Source: Pararhizobium capsulatum DSM 1112
Lineage (GTDB): Bacteria; Pseudomonadota; Alphaproteobacteria; Rhizobiales; Rhizobiaceae
Direction: 5' to 3'
DNA length: 64,000 nt
Assembly (NCBI RefSeq): GCF_030814475.1
Contig: NZ_JAUSVF010000001.1
Span: forward strand, 186,001-250,000
Under the pieces are notes generated by a model. That model searched no databases and had not been told where the DNA came from. It worked only from the letters and a program-made list of their open reading frames with translations. The position numbers were made by a program, and so were the translations under genes. Positions 55,690-63,631 of the stretch are shown piece after piece; within the stretch, counting starts at the first letter, position 1, and every line of letters begins with the position of its first letter.

Positions 55690-56646
55690 CTACTGGGCAA
55701 GCTGAAAGGCCTGGTCGCCAACAAGGCGACGACGCAGCCAGGCGGAAAACTGATCGACGACAATAATTGTCGAAAACAGAAGCAGCACGATCGCCAGCGT
55801 CTTCGCCTCATGTCCCTGGCCGATCGAAAGCCGCAGCAGCTCGCCTATACCCCCGCCGCCGACAGCACCGATGATCGTCGACGCCCTGACATTGATCTCC
55901 AGCCGCAACAGGAAATAGCTCATGAAGTTCGGCAGCACCTGCGGCACGATGCCGAACCACACACGCTCGATCCAGTTACCACCGGCGGCGCGCAGACCCT
56001 CCTCCGGCTTCATGTCTGCATTTTCGACCACTTCGAAGAACAGCTTGCCAAGCGCACCCACCGTGTGGATCGACACGGCGATGATCGCAGGGATCGGCCC
56101 GAGAGACAGGATCGCCAGGAAAAAGCCTGCGATCACCACCTCCGGAAAGGCCCGGAGAATTTCCATCAACCGACGGACAACGCCGCGAATGATGGGATTG
56201 GGCATCAGATTGCGCGCAGCAAAGAAGCAGAGGATGAAGCCGAAGAACATGCCGATGATCGTCGAAAAGATCGCAATGTTCAGCGTTTCCAGCATCTTGT
56301 GGAAATATTCGGGCACATAGATCGTATCGGTCAGATAGAGCCGGCCTTCGGGATAATTGTATTTGAAACTGCCGTCGTCATAGGGCGAGGGGAGGTCGAA
56401 CATGGCGCGCGCGATCTCCAGGCCGTCACGCGGCACGAGATCGCCGACGAAATCGAAGAAATGCGGCAGCCGATCGAAGAATTTGCCGGCATTGGTCTCG
56501 TTTGCAAACCACAGCGAGCCCGACAAAGCTAGGCCAAGCACCAGAAGCCCCAAAAACGTATAGATCCGGCGGTGACGGCTGAGCTCCTGCCAGTGTCGCT
56601 CGACGAGGGCGCCACTTGGGCTCAGCTGTGTTGAAAGCACGGACAT
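55690..56646 (-). CDS. phnE: Phosphonate ABC transporter permease
   Basis: 318 residues. A basic N-terminus precedes a first helix near 30-48, and about five further helices follow. The conserved G-A-V-G-G-G-G-I-G-E motif lies near residue 272. It forms the inner-membrane channel of the PhnCDE importer with the second PhnE-like protein. A spacer with a strong hairpin separates it from phnD, so it is probably made in smaller amounts than the binding protein. Confidence 0.93.
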   Translation of the reverse strand: MSVLSTQLSPSGALVERHWQELSRHRRIYTFLGLLVLGLALSGSLWFANETNAGKFFDRLPHFFDFVGDLVPRDGLEIARAMFDLPSPYDDGSFKYNYPEGRLYLTDTIYVPEYFHKMLETLNIAIFSTIIGMFFGFILCFFAARNLMPNPIIRGVVRRLMEILRAFPEVVIAGFFLAILSLGPIPAIIAVSIHTVGALGKLFFEVVENADMKPEEGLRAAGGNWIERVWFGIVPQVLPNFMSYFLLRLEINVRASTIIGAVGGGGIGELLRLSIGQGHEAKTLAIVLLLFSTIIVVDQFSAWLRRRLVGDQAFQLAQ

Positions 56647-56708
56647 GCCGCGTTGTCTCCGACGGTTTCGGGCTGTCCCGCATCAATGCGAAACGCCAGG
56701 AAAAGGGA

Positions 56709-56734
56709 ACGCCGGCCAGCAAGCCGGCCGGCGT
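56709..56734 (-). terminator. Strong hairpin between phnD and phnE
   Basis: On the minus strand ACGCCGGCC pairs exactly with GGCCGGCGT across an 8-nt loop, followed by TCCCTTTTCC. It sits 17 bp after the phnD stop, inside the operon, and may act as a partial terminator or a block to 3' exonuclease that raises phnD message. Confidence 0.7.
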
Positions 56735-56750
56735 CAGATGCGCTTTAAGA

Positions 56751-57656
56751 TCAGCCGCCGATCGTTGCCTTGCGGGCATCGATGATCGGCTTGTAGAAGT
56801 CGACGTTGACTTCGGTGAAGCCGGTGAAGTCACCGCCCATGACAGCCGAGAAGCAGGCAGCGTCTGTCTTCGGCAGGTCGAGCATGAACTGCTTGAACTT
56901 CGTCTTCATGTCCTGGTCCATCGATGTGCGAACGACGATCGGGCCGTTCGGGATCAGCGGCGACTTCCACAGCTCGACGATGTCGTTCATGTTGAGAAGG
57001 CCTTTTTCGACCATCTTGTGCAGGTTGCCGGACGTGTAGCCATCCTTCCACTCGCCAACACCCGAACCGAAGGTCGTGCCGGCGTCGAAGGTGCCCTTCA
57101 GCACTTCGAGGACGAGGTTTTCATGACCGCCGCCGAAGCCGGTCTCAGCAAAATATTCCTTGACCGGGGCGCCGATTGCTTCCGGCAGCGTGACGAGCGG
57201 AACCAGATAACCGGACGTCGAATCCGGATCAGCAAAGCCGAGCTTCTTGCCCTTGAGGTCTTCCAGCTTGGTGATGCCGGAATCCTTGCGGGCAATCATG
57301 ATCGAGTGATAGCCGGTCGAGCCGTCGGTCTGGACGGTGGTCAGGATCGGCTCGACGGCGTCGGCCTTGGCGAGGTAGATCTTGGCAAAGCCGGAAGCGC
57401 CGAGTTCGGCATAATCGAGCGTGCCACCGAGCAGGCCCTGGATAACACCGTCATAATCGGCAGCCGGGAAGAACGAGACCTTTTCGACACCGAGCGTGGT
57501 CTTCAGGTGGTCGCCCAGGCACTGGTAGTTGCGCAGACGGTCGGCTTCGTTTTCGCCGCCGATGATACCGACGCGGAATTCCTTGAGGTCTTCGGCCTGG
57601 ACGTGGCCGACGAGGGCGGTAAGGGCAACAGCGCCCATGAGGATTTTCTTCAGCAT
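56751..57656 (-). CDS. phnD: Phosphonate ABC transporter, periplasmic binding protein
   Basis: 301 residues. A signal peptide (1-21, ending V-Q-A) precedes a PhnD-type type II binding fold. The segment D-Y-D-G-V-I-Q-G-L-L-G-G-T-L-D near residue 68 and D-S-T-S-G-Y near 140 are family-typical phosphonate-binding loops. It delivers phosphonates, and in some members phosphate-like anions, to PhnE/PhnC. A GC-rich hairpin lies just before its ribosome site AGGAGAC. Confidence 0.93.
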   Translation of the reverse strand: MLKKILMGAVALTALVGHVQAEDLKEFRVGIIGGENEADRLRNYQCLGDHLKTTLGVEKVSFFPAADYDGVIQGLLGGTLDYAELGASGFAKIYLAKADAVEPILTTVQTDGSTGYHSIMIARKDSGITKLEDLKGKKLGFADPDSTSGYLVPLVTLPEAIGAPVKEYFAETGFGGGHENLVLEVLKGTFDAGTTFGSGVGEWKDGYTSGNLHKMVEKGLLNMNDIVELWKSPLIPNGPIVVRTSMDQDMKTKFKQFMLDLPKTDAACFSAVMGGDFTGFTEVNVDFYKPIIDARKATIGG

Positions 57657-57673
57657 GACAAACGTCTCCTGTT

Positions 57674-57692
57674 GGCCCGGCTGCGCCGGGTC
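57674..57692 (-). promoter_or_regulatory. GC-rich hairpin just upstream of the phnD ribosome site
   Basis: GGCCCGGC (57674-57681) pairs with GCCGGGTC (57685-57692, one G-U) across a 3-nt loop. On the minus strand it ends about 4 nt before AGGAGAC. It could protect or limit ribosome loading on phnD. Confidence 0.4.
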
Positions 57693-57748
57693 ACGTTTTG
57701 TTGCGATGGCTTGCCCTTGACGCGGGCTCTCGATCCTTCAGGCCGGTG

Positions 57749-58591
57749 TCAGAGACCGGTCAGTACCAGCGGCTTGAGGCCGGCGGATTCCGTGTTGTCC
57801 TGCAGCGCGGCTGCCGGAATATTGATGCTGGTGGAGGTCATCGATTCCTCGATTTCGGCACCGCCACCGTAGATTTCGCTGACCGCAGCTGACGTCAGCT
57901 CCCCTGGCTTGCCGTCGAAGACGACGCGGCCATGGGCCATGCCGATAATGCGCTCACAGTAATTGCGCGCCGTATCCAGCGTATGCAGGTTGGTGACGAC
58001 GGTGATGCCGTCGCGCTCGTTGATATCGCGCAGCGCGTCCATGACGATCTTGGCGTTGAGCGGATCGAGCGATGCAATCGGTTCGTCGGCAAGCAGCATC
58101 CGTGACTGCTGCATCAGGGCACGGGCAATCGCAACACGCTGTTGCTGGCCGCCCGAAAGTGTACCCGCCTGCTGCAATGCCACCTGCTCGATGCCCAGAC
58201 GCTCCAGCGCGCCGATCGCCATGATCCGCTCCTCGCGAGTAAACATGTTGAGGATGCTGAGCACCGTGGAGCGATGATTGAGCCGGCCGAGCAGGACATT
58301 GGTAAGCACATCAAGGCGCGGCACCAGATTGAACTGCTGAAAGATCATCGCGCAATCACGCTGCCAGTGGCGAAGCGCCGAACCTCGTAGTCGCGACACC
58401 TCGATATCACCGAAATGGATCGAGCCGGAGGTCAGATCGCACAGCCGGTTGATCATACGCAACAGCGTCGATTTACCGGCACCGGAGCGACCGATAATGC
58501 CGACCATCTGGCCCGGAGGGATGTCGAAGGTAACCGAGCTGACGGCAGTCTTCTTGCCGAACTGGCGGGTTACGTTCTTCAACTGGAACAT
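57749..58591 (-). CDS. phnC: Phosphonate ABC transporter ATPase
   Basis: 280 residues. Walker [10 protein letters not shown] near 38, signature L-S-G-G-Q-Q-Q-R near 148, Walker [12 protein letters not shown] near 168, H-loop near 201. The ATG at 58591 (M-F-Q-L-K-N-V) is the family start; the frame continues through the upstream gap to 58933 without support. A C-terminal tail of about 30 residues is unconserved in appearance. First gene of the phnCDEE group, behind a 142-bp gap with a candidate Pho box. Confidence 0.94.
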   Translation of the reverse strand: MFQLKNVTRQFGKKTAVSSVTFDIPPGQMVGIIGRSGAGKSTLLRMINRLCDLTSGSIHFGDIEVSRLRGSALRHWQRDCAMIFQQFNLVPRLDVLTNVLLGRLNHRSTVLSILNMFTREERIMAIGALERLGIEQVALQQAGTLSGGQQQRVAIARALMQQSRMLLADEPIASLDPLNAKIVMDALRDINERDGITVVTNLHTLDTARNYCERIIGMAHGRVVFDGKPGELTSAAVSEIYGGGAEIEESMTSTSINIPAAALQDNTESAGLKPLVLTGL

Positions 58592-58664
58592 GGGCACTCG
58601 TCCTTCAAGCGGCGATACCGTCATCGGTACGACACTTGCCTTACAGGCACTTGATGAAGCGGGA

Positions 58665-58682
58665 ATGTCAGTTTCATGTCGT
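58665..58682. promoter_or_regulatory. Candidate PhoB-binding site upstream of phnC
   Basis: Two direct repeats, TGTCA (58666-58670) and TGTCG (58677-58681), lie 11 bp apart in the 142-bp spacer between the hexapeptide transferase and phnC. The spacing equals that of PHO boxes, but each half matches the CTGTCAT consensus only partly. Phosphate control of phn genes is well known in rhizobia. Confidence 0.4.
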
Positions 58683-58733
58683 TTCGATAACACTCCACAA
58701 TCCCTTTCACGGCAGGCGGTTGCGGGGGAAAAC

Positions 58734-59351
58734 TCAGGCATTGTGTCGAACAAGGAAAGCATCCGCATCGAGCATACGAAAGTCGTCGAGAGCCGTGCGA
58801 AGGCGGGCGTGATCCCAGTCCCACCAGGCGAGCTTTTCAAAGCGCGTTGCAATGTCGGCGCCGAAGCGCTCGCGGATGAGACGGGCCGGGACACCACCGA
58901 CGATGGTGTAGGGGGCCACATCCTTCGAGACAACCGCGCCTGCGCCGATCACGGCACCATTGCCGACGGAAACGCCGGGCAGGATGGTTGCACCGTGACC
59001 GATCCAGACATCATGGCCGATGACGACCCGGTTTCCCCGCCGCCAGGCGAAAAAATCATCATCCATATCCGCATCCGGCCAATAATCTTTAGCCCGGTAA
59101 GTAAAATGATGCAGCGTCGCCCGCCAGACGGGATGATTGGTGGCATTGATCCGGACCGAGGAGGCGATGTTGGCAAATTTGCCAATGGTCGCGCACCAGA
59201 CCGAGCCATCCTCCATGATGTAGGAATAATCGCCAATCTCGGCTTCATGGATACGGCAACGCTCGGCAATTTCGGTGTAGCGGCCGATCGTGCAATCGAC
59301 CACGCGCGCGCTCGGATGGATGAGCGGGGCTTCAGAAAGCTTGGTGCTCAT
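58734..59351 (-). CDS. Phosphonate-locus hexapeptide-repeat transferase
   Basis: 205 residues. The left-handed beta-helix pattern is clear: repeated [IV]-G-x-x-x-x-I units such as I-G-R-Y-T-E-I near residue 22, V-W-I-G-H-G-A-T-I near 115 and [11 protein letters not shown] near 131, and a histidine near 84 in the position of the catalytic base of xenobiotic-type acetyltransferases. Members of this group occur repeatedly in C-P lyase loci and are presumed acyl-CoA transferases; the acceptor is unknown. PhnO-type N-acetyltransferase is absent here, and this may act in its place. It overlaps phnL by 4 bp. Confidence 0.88.
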   Translation of the reverse strand: MSTKLSEAPLIHPSARVVDCTIGRYTEIAERCRIHEAEIGDYSYIMEDGSVWCATIGKFANIASSVRINATNHPVWRATLHHFTYRAKDYWPDADMDDDFFAWRRGNRVVIGHDVWIGHGATILPGVSVGNGAVIGAGAVVSKDVAPYTIVGGVPARLIRERFGADIATRFEKLAWWDWDHARLRTALDDFRMLDADAFLVRHNA

Positions 59352-60055
59352 GCCGCAACCTTTCGTGGTGAAAAGGCCGAGACATCGATGATGCGATCGG
59401 CGACCGCGTCACGCACTTCCTCGTCGTGGAAAATACCGAGCAGGGCCACGCCAGCTACCTTCTTGGCCGCGATCATCTCGACCACGACAGCGCGGTTGCG
59501 GGCATCGAGCGATGCCGTCGGCTCATCGAGCAACAGGACCGTGTGGTCGGTAATGAAGCCTCGGGCGATATTGACACGCTGCTGCTCACCACCCGAGAAG
59601 GTCGCAGGCGGCAGCTGCCAGAGTTCTTTCGGCAGGTTAAGCCGGGCAAGAAGGTCGGCAGCACGTTCACGCGCTTCGATTTGAGCGACACCACGGGCGA
59701 CCAACGGTTCGGCAACGACGTCGAGTGCCGAAACACGCGGGACGACCCGCAGGAACTGGCTGACATACCCAAGCGTATCGCGCCGGACCTCCAGCACCGC
59801 GCGCGGCGCAGCACTGGCGAGATCGACGAGCTGGCCGTTGTGCTCAATGAGGATTTGTCCGGCATCAACGCCGTAATTGCCGTAGAGCATTTTCAGGATC
59901 GAGCTCTTGCCGACGCCCGAAGGCCCGCCAAGAACGACGCATTCACCCTTTTTCACGGAGAAGGAGACGGCCGACACGACCGGCAGGCGGATACCATCGC
60001 GCAGATGCATGGTGAAGCTTTTTGCGACGTCGGAAACGACCAGGGGAGTGGCCAT
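59348..60055 (-). CDS. phnL: C-P lyase system protein PhnL
   Basis: 235 residues of ABC-ATPase fold: Walker [10 protein letters not shown] near 40, signature F-S-G-G-E-Q-Q-R-V near 157, Walker [13 protein letters not shown] near 178. PhnL is needed with PhnG, H and I to attach phosphonate to ribose triphosphate. It begins 2 bp after the phnK stop and ends overlapping the transferase gene by 4 bp. Confidence 0.94.
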   Translation of the reverse strand: MATPLVVSDVAKSFTMHLRDGIRLPVVSAVSFSVKKGECVVLGGPSGVGKSSILKMLYGNYGVDAGQILIEHNGQLVDLASAAPRAVLEVRRDTLGYVSQFLRVVPRVSALDVVAEPLVARGVAQIEARERAADLLARLNLPKELWQLPPATFSGGEQQRVNIARGFITDHTVLLLDEPTASLDARNRAVVVEMIAAKKVAGVALLGIFHDEEVRDAVADRIIDVSAFSPRKVAA

Positions 60056-60057
60056 GA

Positions 60058-60828
60058 TTACACCTGCAGGATCGAGGAAACGAGAAGCTGGGTATAGGGC
60101 TCGCGCGGATCGTCGAGCACGCGATCGGTCAGGCCCTGCTCGATGACGACGCCATCCTTCATCACCATCATCCGGTGCGACAGGAGCCGCGCAACAGCGA
60201 GATCATGGGTAACGATGATCGCCGACAGGCCGAGATCCTGGACAAGACCGCGTACGAGATCGAGAAGCCTTGCCTGGACGGAGACGTCGAGCCCGCCTGT
60301 CGGTTCATCCATGAAGACGAGGCGCGGCGATGTCACAAGATTGCGGGCGATCTGCAGGCGCTGGCGCATGCCGCCGGAGAAGGCCCGCGGCTGATCGTCA
60401 ATGCGGTCCTCATCGATTTCCACCCGGCGCAGCCAGTCGATGGCCGTTTCGCGAATACGCCCATAATGACGGTCACCGACCGCCATCAGCCGTTCGCCGA
60501 CATTGGCGCCGGCTGAAACCGTCATGCGCAGGCCATCGGCCGGGTTCTGGTGAACGAAACCCCAGTCGGTGCGCATCAGGAAGCGGCGCTCGGCCTCGCC
60601 CATCCGGGCCAGATCGCGATATTGCCCATCACGCATGTGATATTCGACCGTGCCGGATGTCGGCATCAGCCGCGTGGAGAGACACGACAGAAGCGTCGTC
60701 TTTCCGGAGCCGGATTCACCGACGATGGCCAGCACTTCACCGGGCCAGAGCTCGAAGGAAACATTCCGGCAACCGACCCGGCTGCCGTAGAATTTCGAGA
60801 CGTCCTTGACTTTGAGAAGCGGTGTCAT
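60058..60828 (-). CDS. phnK: C-P lyase system protein PhnK
   Basis: 256 residues of ABC-ATPase fold: Walker A G-E-S-G-S-G-K-T-T near 38, signature F-S-G-G-M-R-Q-R-L near 155, Walker B V-F-M-D-E-P-T-G-G-L-D near 177. PhnK docks on the PhnGHIJ core. The ATG at 60828 overlaps the phnJ stop by 4 bp (ATGA); the upstream frame to 60906 lies inside phnJ. Confidence 0.95.
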   Translation of the reverse strand: MTPLLKVKDVSKFYGSRVGCRNVSFELWPGEVLAIVGESGSGKTTLLSCLSTRLMPTSGTVEYHMRDGQYRDLARMGEAERRFLMRTDWGFVHQNPADGLRMTVSAGANVGERLMAVGDRHYGRIRETAIDWLRRVEIDEDRIDDQPRAFSGGMRQRLQIARNLVTSPRLVFMDEPTGGLDVSVQARLLDLVRGLVQDLGLSAIIVTHDLAVARLLSHRMMVMKDGVVIEQGLTDRVLDDPREPYTQLLVSSILQV

Positions 60829-61739
60829 TCTGCGGCCTCCTTCTCGGCAGACATTGGGCTGGCGAGCATGGAACCGGCATGACCATGCTCCCTGCGGTCT
60901 TCGCAATGATCGGTATCGGAACAGACAAACATGCGTCCGCCCTTGTCGTCGAGCACCACCTCATCGAGATAGACATGCTCGGCGCCGCAAAGCGCGCAGG
61001 GTTTGTCGAACTGCTGAACCTCGAAGGGATGGTCCTCGAAATCGAGGCTGACGACGTCCGTATAGGGAGGCACCGCATAGATGCGTTTTTCACGCCCGGC
61101 GCCGAAAAGCTGGAGCGCTTCCGACCGATGCATCTTGGGATTATCGAACTTCGGCGTCGGCGATGGGTCCATGACGTAACGGCCTTCGACCTTGACCGGA
61201 TAGGCGTAGGTCGTGGCGATACGACCGTTGCGGGCGATATCCTCATAGAGCTTCACATGCATGAGGCCATATTCTTCCAGCGCATGCATCTTGCGGGTTT
61301 CGGTCTCCCGCGGCTCCAGAAAGCGCAGTGGCTCGGGTATAGGCACCTGGTAGACCAGGGTCTGCCCTTCCTTCAACGTTCCCTCCGGAATGCGATGGCG
61401 CGTCTGGATGATCGTCGCCTCACCGGTCTTCGTCGTTACCGCAACGTTGGCAACCTTCTGGAAGAACGCGCGGATCGAAACAGCGTTGGTGGTATCATCA
61501 GCGCCCTGATCGATGACCTTCAGGACATCGTCCGGTCCAAGGATCGCAGCGGTGACCTGAACGCCGCCGGTACCCCAACCGTAAGGCATGGGCATTTCAC
61601 GCGAGGCGAAGGGCACCTGATAGCCCGGAATGGCAATCGCCTTGAGGATCGCGCGGCGGATCATCCGCTTCGTCTGCTCGTCCAGATAGGCAAAGTTATA
61701 GGATGCGAGACCATCGGTCTCGGGAACGTTATCGCGCAT
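60825..61739 (-). CDS. phnJ: Carbon-phosphorus lyase catalytic subunit PhnJ
   Basis: 304 residues. PhnJ is the radical-SAM enzyme that cleaves the C-P bond. The cluster and catalytic cysteines are visible near the C-terminus: C-A-L-C near 238 and V-C-S-D-T-D-H-C near 265. The ATG at 61739 is preceded by GGAGGG. A 150-bp gap to phnI upstream interrupts an otherwise overlapping gene series, and an oppositely oriented small frame occupies it. Confidence 0.96.
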   Translation of the reverse strand: MRDNVPETDGLASYNFAYLDEQTKRMIRRAILKAIAIPGYQVPFASREMPMPYGWGTGGVQVTAAILGPDDVLKVIDQGADDTTNAVSIRAFFQKVANVAVTTKTGEATIIQTRHRIPEGTLKEGQTLVYQVPIPEPLRFLEPRETETRKMHALEEYGLMHVKLYEDIARNGRIATTYAYPVKVEGRYVMDPSPTPKFDNPKMHRSEALQLFGAGREKRIYAVPPYTDVVSLDFEDHPFEVQQFDKPCALCGAEHVYLDEVVLDDKGGRMFVCSDTDHCEDRREHGHAGSMLASPMSAEKEAAE

Positions 61740-61773
61740 ATCGCGTTGCCCTCCGCAAGAAAGGAGCCATGAG

Positions 61774-61878
61774 ATGGACAGTGGAAGCCTTGTTGCCATA
61801 TGCCTGGCCGTTCTGGCGGGGATCGGCGTGTGGTTCGCCTACTGGCATGGCGAATATCGCGGACGCCGGGACGACTGA
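61774..61878 (+). CDS. Candidate 34-residue single-span membrane peptide
   Basis: An open frame of 34 codons sits in the phnI-phnJ gap on the strand opposite the phn genes. AAAGGAG lies 7 nt before the ATG at 61774, an ideal ribosome site. The product has a polar start, a hydrophobic stretch of about 18 residues (V-A-I-C-L-A-V-L-A-G-I-G-V-W-F-A-Y-W) and a charged tail H-G-E-Y-R-G-R-R-D-D, the standard form of a small membrane protein. It ends 11 bp before the phnI stop codon. No relative is recognised, and expression is unproven. Confidence 0.45.
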   Translation: MDSGSLVAICLAVLAGIGVWFAYWHGEYRGRRDD

Positions 61879-61889
61879 TCGGGCCTGGC

Positions 61890-62999
61890 TCATTCCGCAG
61901 CCTCCCGGAGATCGCCGCTGCCTGTCTTCTGCTTCTGCTCGTATTCCGCGCGCATGCGGCGGACGAGGTCGAGTTCGGCCTGGAAGTCGACATAATGCGG
62001 CAGCTTCAGATGCTCGACGAAGCCGGTTGCCTGAACGTTGTCGGAGTGGGAAATGACGAATTCTTCGTCCTGCGCCGGGGCGACGATATCCTCTCCGAAC
62101 TCTTCCGCCCGAAGCGCCCTGTCCACCAGCGACATCGCCATCGCCTTGCGTTCGCTCTGCCCGAAAACCAGACCATAGCCGCGCGTGAACTGCGGAGGGC
62201 TCTTTGCAGATCCCTGGAACTGATTGATCATCTGGCATTCGGTTACCTGAATGCGGCCCAATGAAACGGCAAAGCCAAGCTCCGGCAGATCGAACTCGAC
62301 CTCGACTTCGCCGATGCGCACTTCGCCGACGAAAGGATGGGTGCGGCCATAGCCGCGCTGGGTCGAATAGGCCAGGGAAAGCAGGAAACCCTCGTCACCC
62401 CGCGCCAGCGCCTGCAGCCGCAGATCCCGTTCCAGCGGAAACTCGAGCGGCTCACGCGTCAGGTCACCGGCCACATGATCCTGCGGCAGTACGCCGTCGT
62501 CCTCGATCAGGCCTTCGCCCGACAGAATGTCGGAAACGCGCATGACGGGCTCTTCCAATGGCGGCTTTTCGGCTGGAGCATCCACGCCCTCATCCGTCAG
62601 CAGGCAAGGATCAAGAAGGCGGTGGGTATAGTCGAACGTGGGCCCAAGCAATTGGCCGCCCGGCAGATCCTTGTAGGTTGCCGATACGCGACGCTCGATC
62701 TTCATTTCTGCCGTATCGACAGGAACCGAGGAACCGAAGCGGGGCAAAGTCGTGCGGTAGGCACGCAGGATGAAGATCGCTTCGATCATGTCTCCCCGCG
62801 CCTGACGCACGGCAAGTGCTGCCAGACCGCGGTCGTAGAGCGAGGCTTCCGCCATGACGCGATCGACTGCAAGACCAAGCTGGGCAACGATCTGCTCGAT
62901 CGATATGGCCGGAAGCGAGCGATCCCCACGGCGGCGATCGGCAAGCAGACGGTGCGCATTGGCAATGGCGGCTTCCCCGCCCTTGACGGCAACATACAT
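61890..62999 (-). CDS. phnI: C-P lyase system protein PhnI
   Basis: 369 residues, the usual PhnI length, beginning M-Y-V-A-V-K-G-G-E-A-A-I. PhnI is the nucleosidase-like subunit of the PhnGHIJ core that transfers phosphonate to ribose triphosphate. It starts 2 bp after the phnH stop. The C-terminus is lysine/glutamate-rich. Confidence 0.95.
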   Translation of the reverse strand: MYVAVKGGEAAIANAHRLLADRRRGDRSLPAISIEQIVAQLGLAVDRVMAEASLYDRGLAALAVRQARGDMIEAIFILRAYRTTLPRFGSSVPVDTAEMKIERRVSATYKDLPGGQLLGPTFDYTHRLLDPCLLTDEGVDAPAEKPPLEEPVMRVSDILSGEGLIEDDGVLPQDHVAGDLTREPLEFPLERDLRLQALARGDEGFLLSLAYSTQRGYGRTHPFVGEVRIGEVEVEFDLPELGFAVSLGRIQVTECQMINQFQGSAKSPPQFTRGYGLVFGQSERKAMAMSLVDRALRAEEFGEDIVAPAQDEEFVISHSDNVQATGFVEHLKLPHYVDFQAELDLVRRMRAEYEQKQKTGSGDLREAAE

Positions 63000-63001
63000 G
63001 C

Positions 63002-63631
63002 TCAGGCCTCCCGACGTTCAAGTTTGGTGGTGCGCGGCAAGCAAAGAAGCTCAGAACCCGTAACCAGGATGAGATCGACCCCGCGAGGGAAAAGCGCGTG
63101 GTTTTCCGCCCACAGAATGTCGAACACATCGGGAAGACCGGCAGCCGCAAAGACCGCCTCTTCCTTGATGCCGGGACCCATGGCCCTAAAGACGGGGCCG
63201 CCCGTCAGGGCGTCGACTTCCAGAGCCAGTGTCGCCGAGCGATCCGGATACTCCTGCGTTCCGAGCGAGAAATGACCGAAGCCCGGAACCAATCCGCCGG
63301 CTTCGACGAAGGCAAAACGCGCGTCCGTCTTGGTTTCCGTGAACGGTGCGCCGGCGTGGAAGGCAAGCCATGCCTTGGCCGCCGACTGGCGCAGCGCGGG
63401 AGACAGCCACACTGGCGTATCCGCATCGCAGAGCGTGAGGGCAATGGCTCCCGCGCCCGCCGACAACGGGGCCGGGGGCTTCACAGCCGCGATAATGCCG
63501 GAAAGCGACTGGACCGTGCAGGGTCTCGCCATCGCATCCATGACGGCGCGGAAAATCCCTTGCGCCTGGAAAACCGGATCGGCAAAGCCGCCACGATAGG
63601 CTGCGCCGTTCTTGTCTGCGTTCACCCTCAT
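63002..63631 (-). CDS. phnH: C-P lyase system protein PhnH
   Basis: 209 residues. The N-terminus has the family block G-G-F-A-D-P-V-F-Q-A-Q-G-I-F-R. PhnH is a structural partner in the PhnGHIJ core. Its ATG shares one base with the phnG stop (TGATG). Confidence 0.94.
   Translation of the reverse strand: MRVNADKNGAAYRGGFADPVFQAQGIFRAVMDAMARPCTVQSLSGIIAAVKPPAPLSAGAGAIALTLCDADTPVWLSPALRQSAAKAWLAFHAGAPFTETKTDARFAFVEAGGLVPGFGHFSLGTQEYPDRSATLALEVDALTGGPVFRAMGPGIKEEAVFAAAGLPDVFDILWAENHALFPRGVDLILVTGSELLCLPRTTKLERREA

Noticed and set aside
61703..62056. A 117-codon plus-strand frame across the phnI-phnJ gap
   Set aside because: Most of it lies opposite phnJ and phnI in a shadow frame; only the shorter frame at 61774 has a good ribosome site and a membrane pattern.
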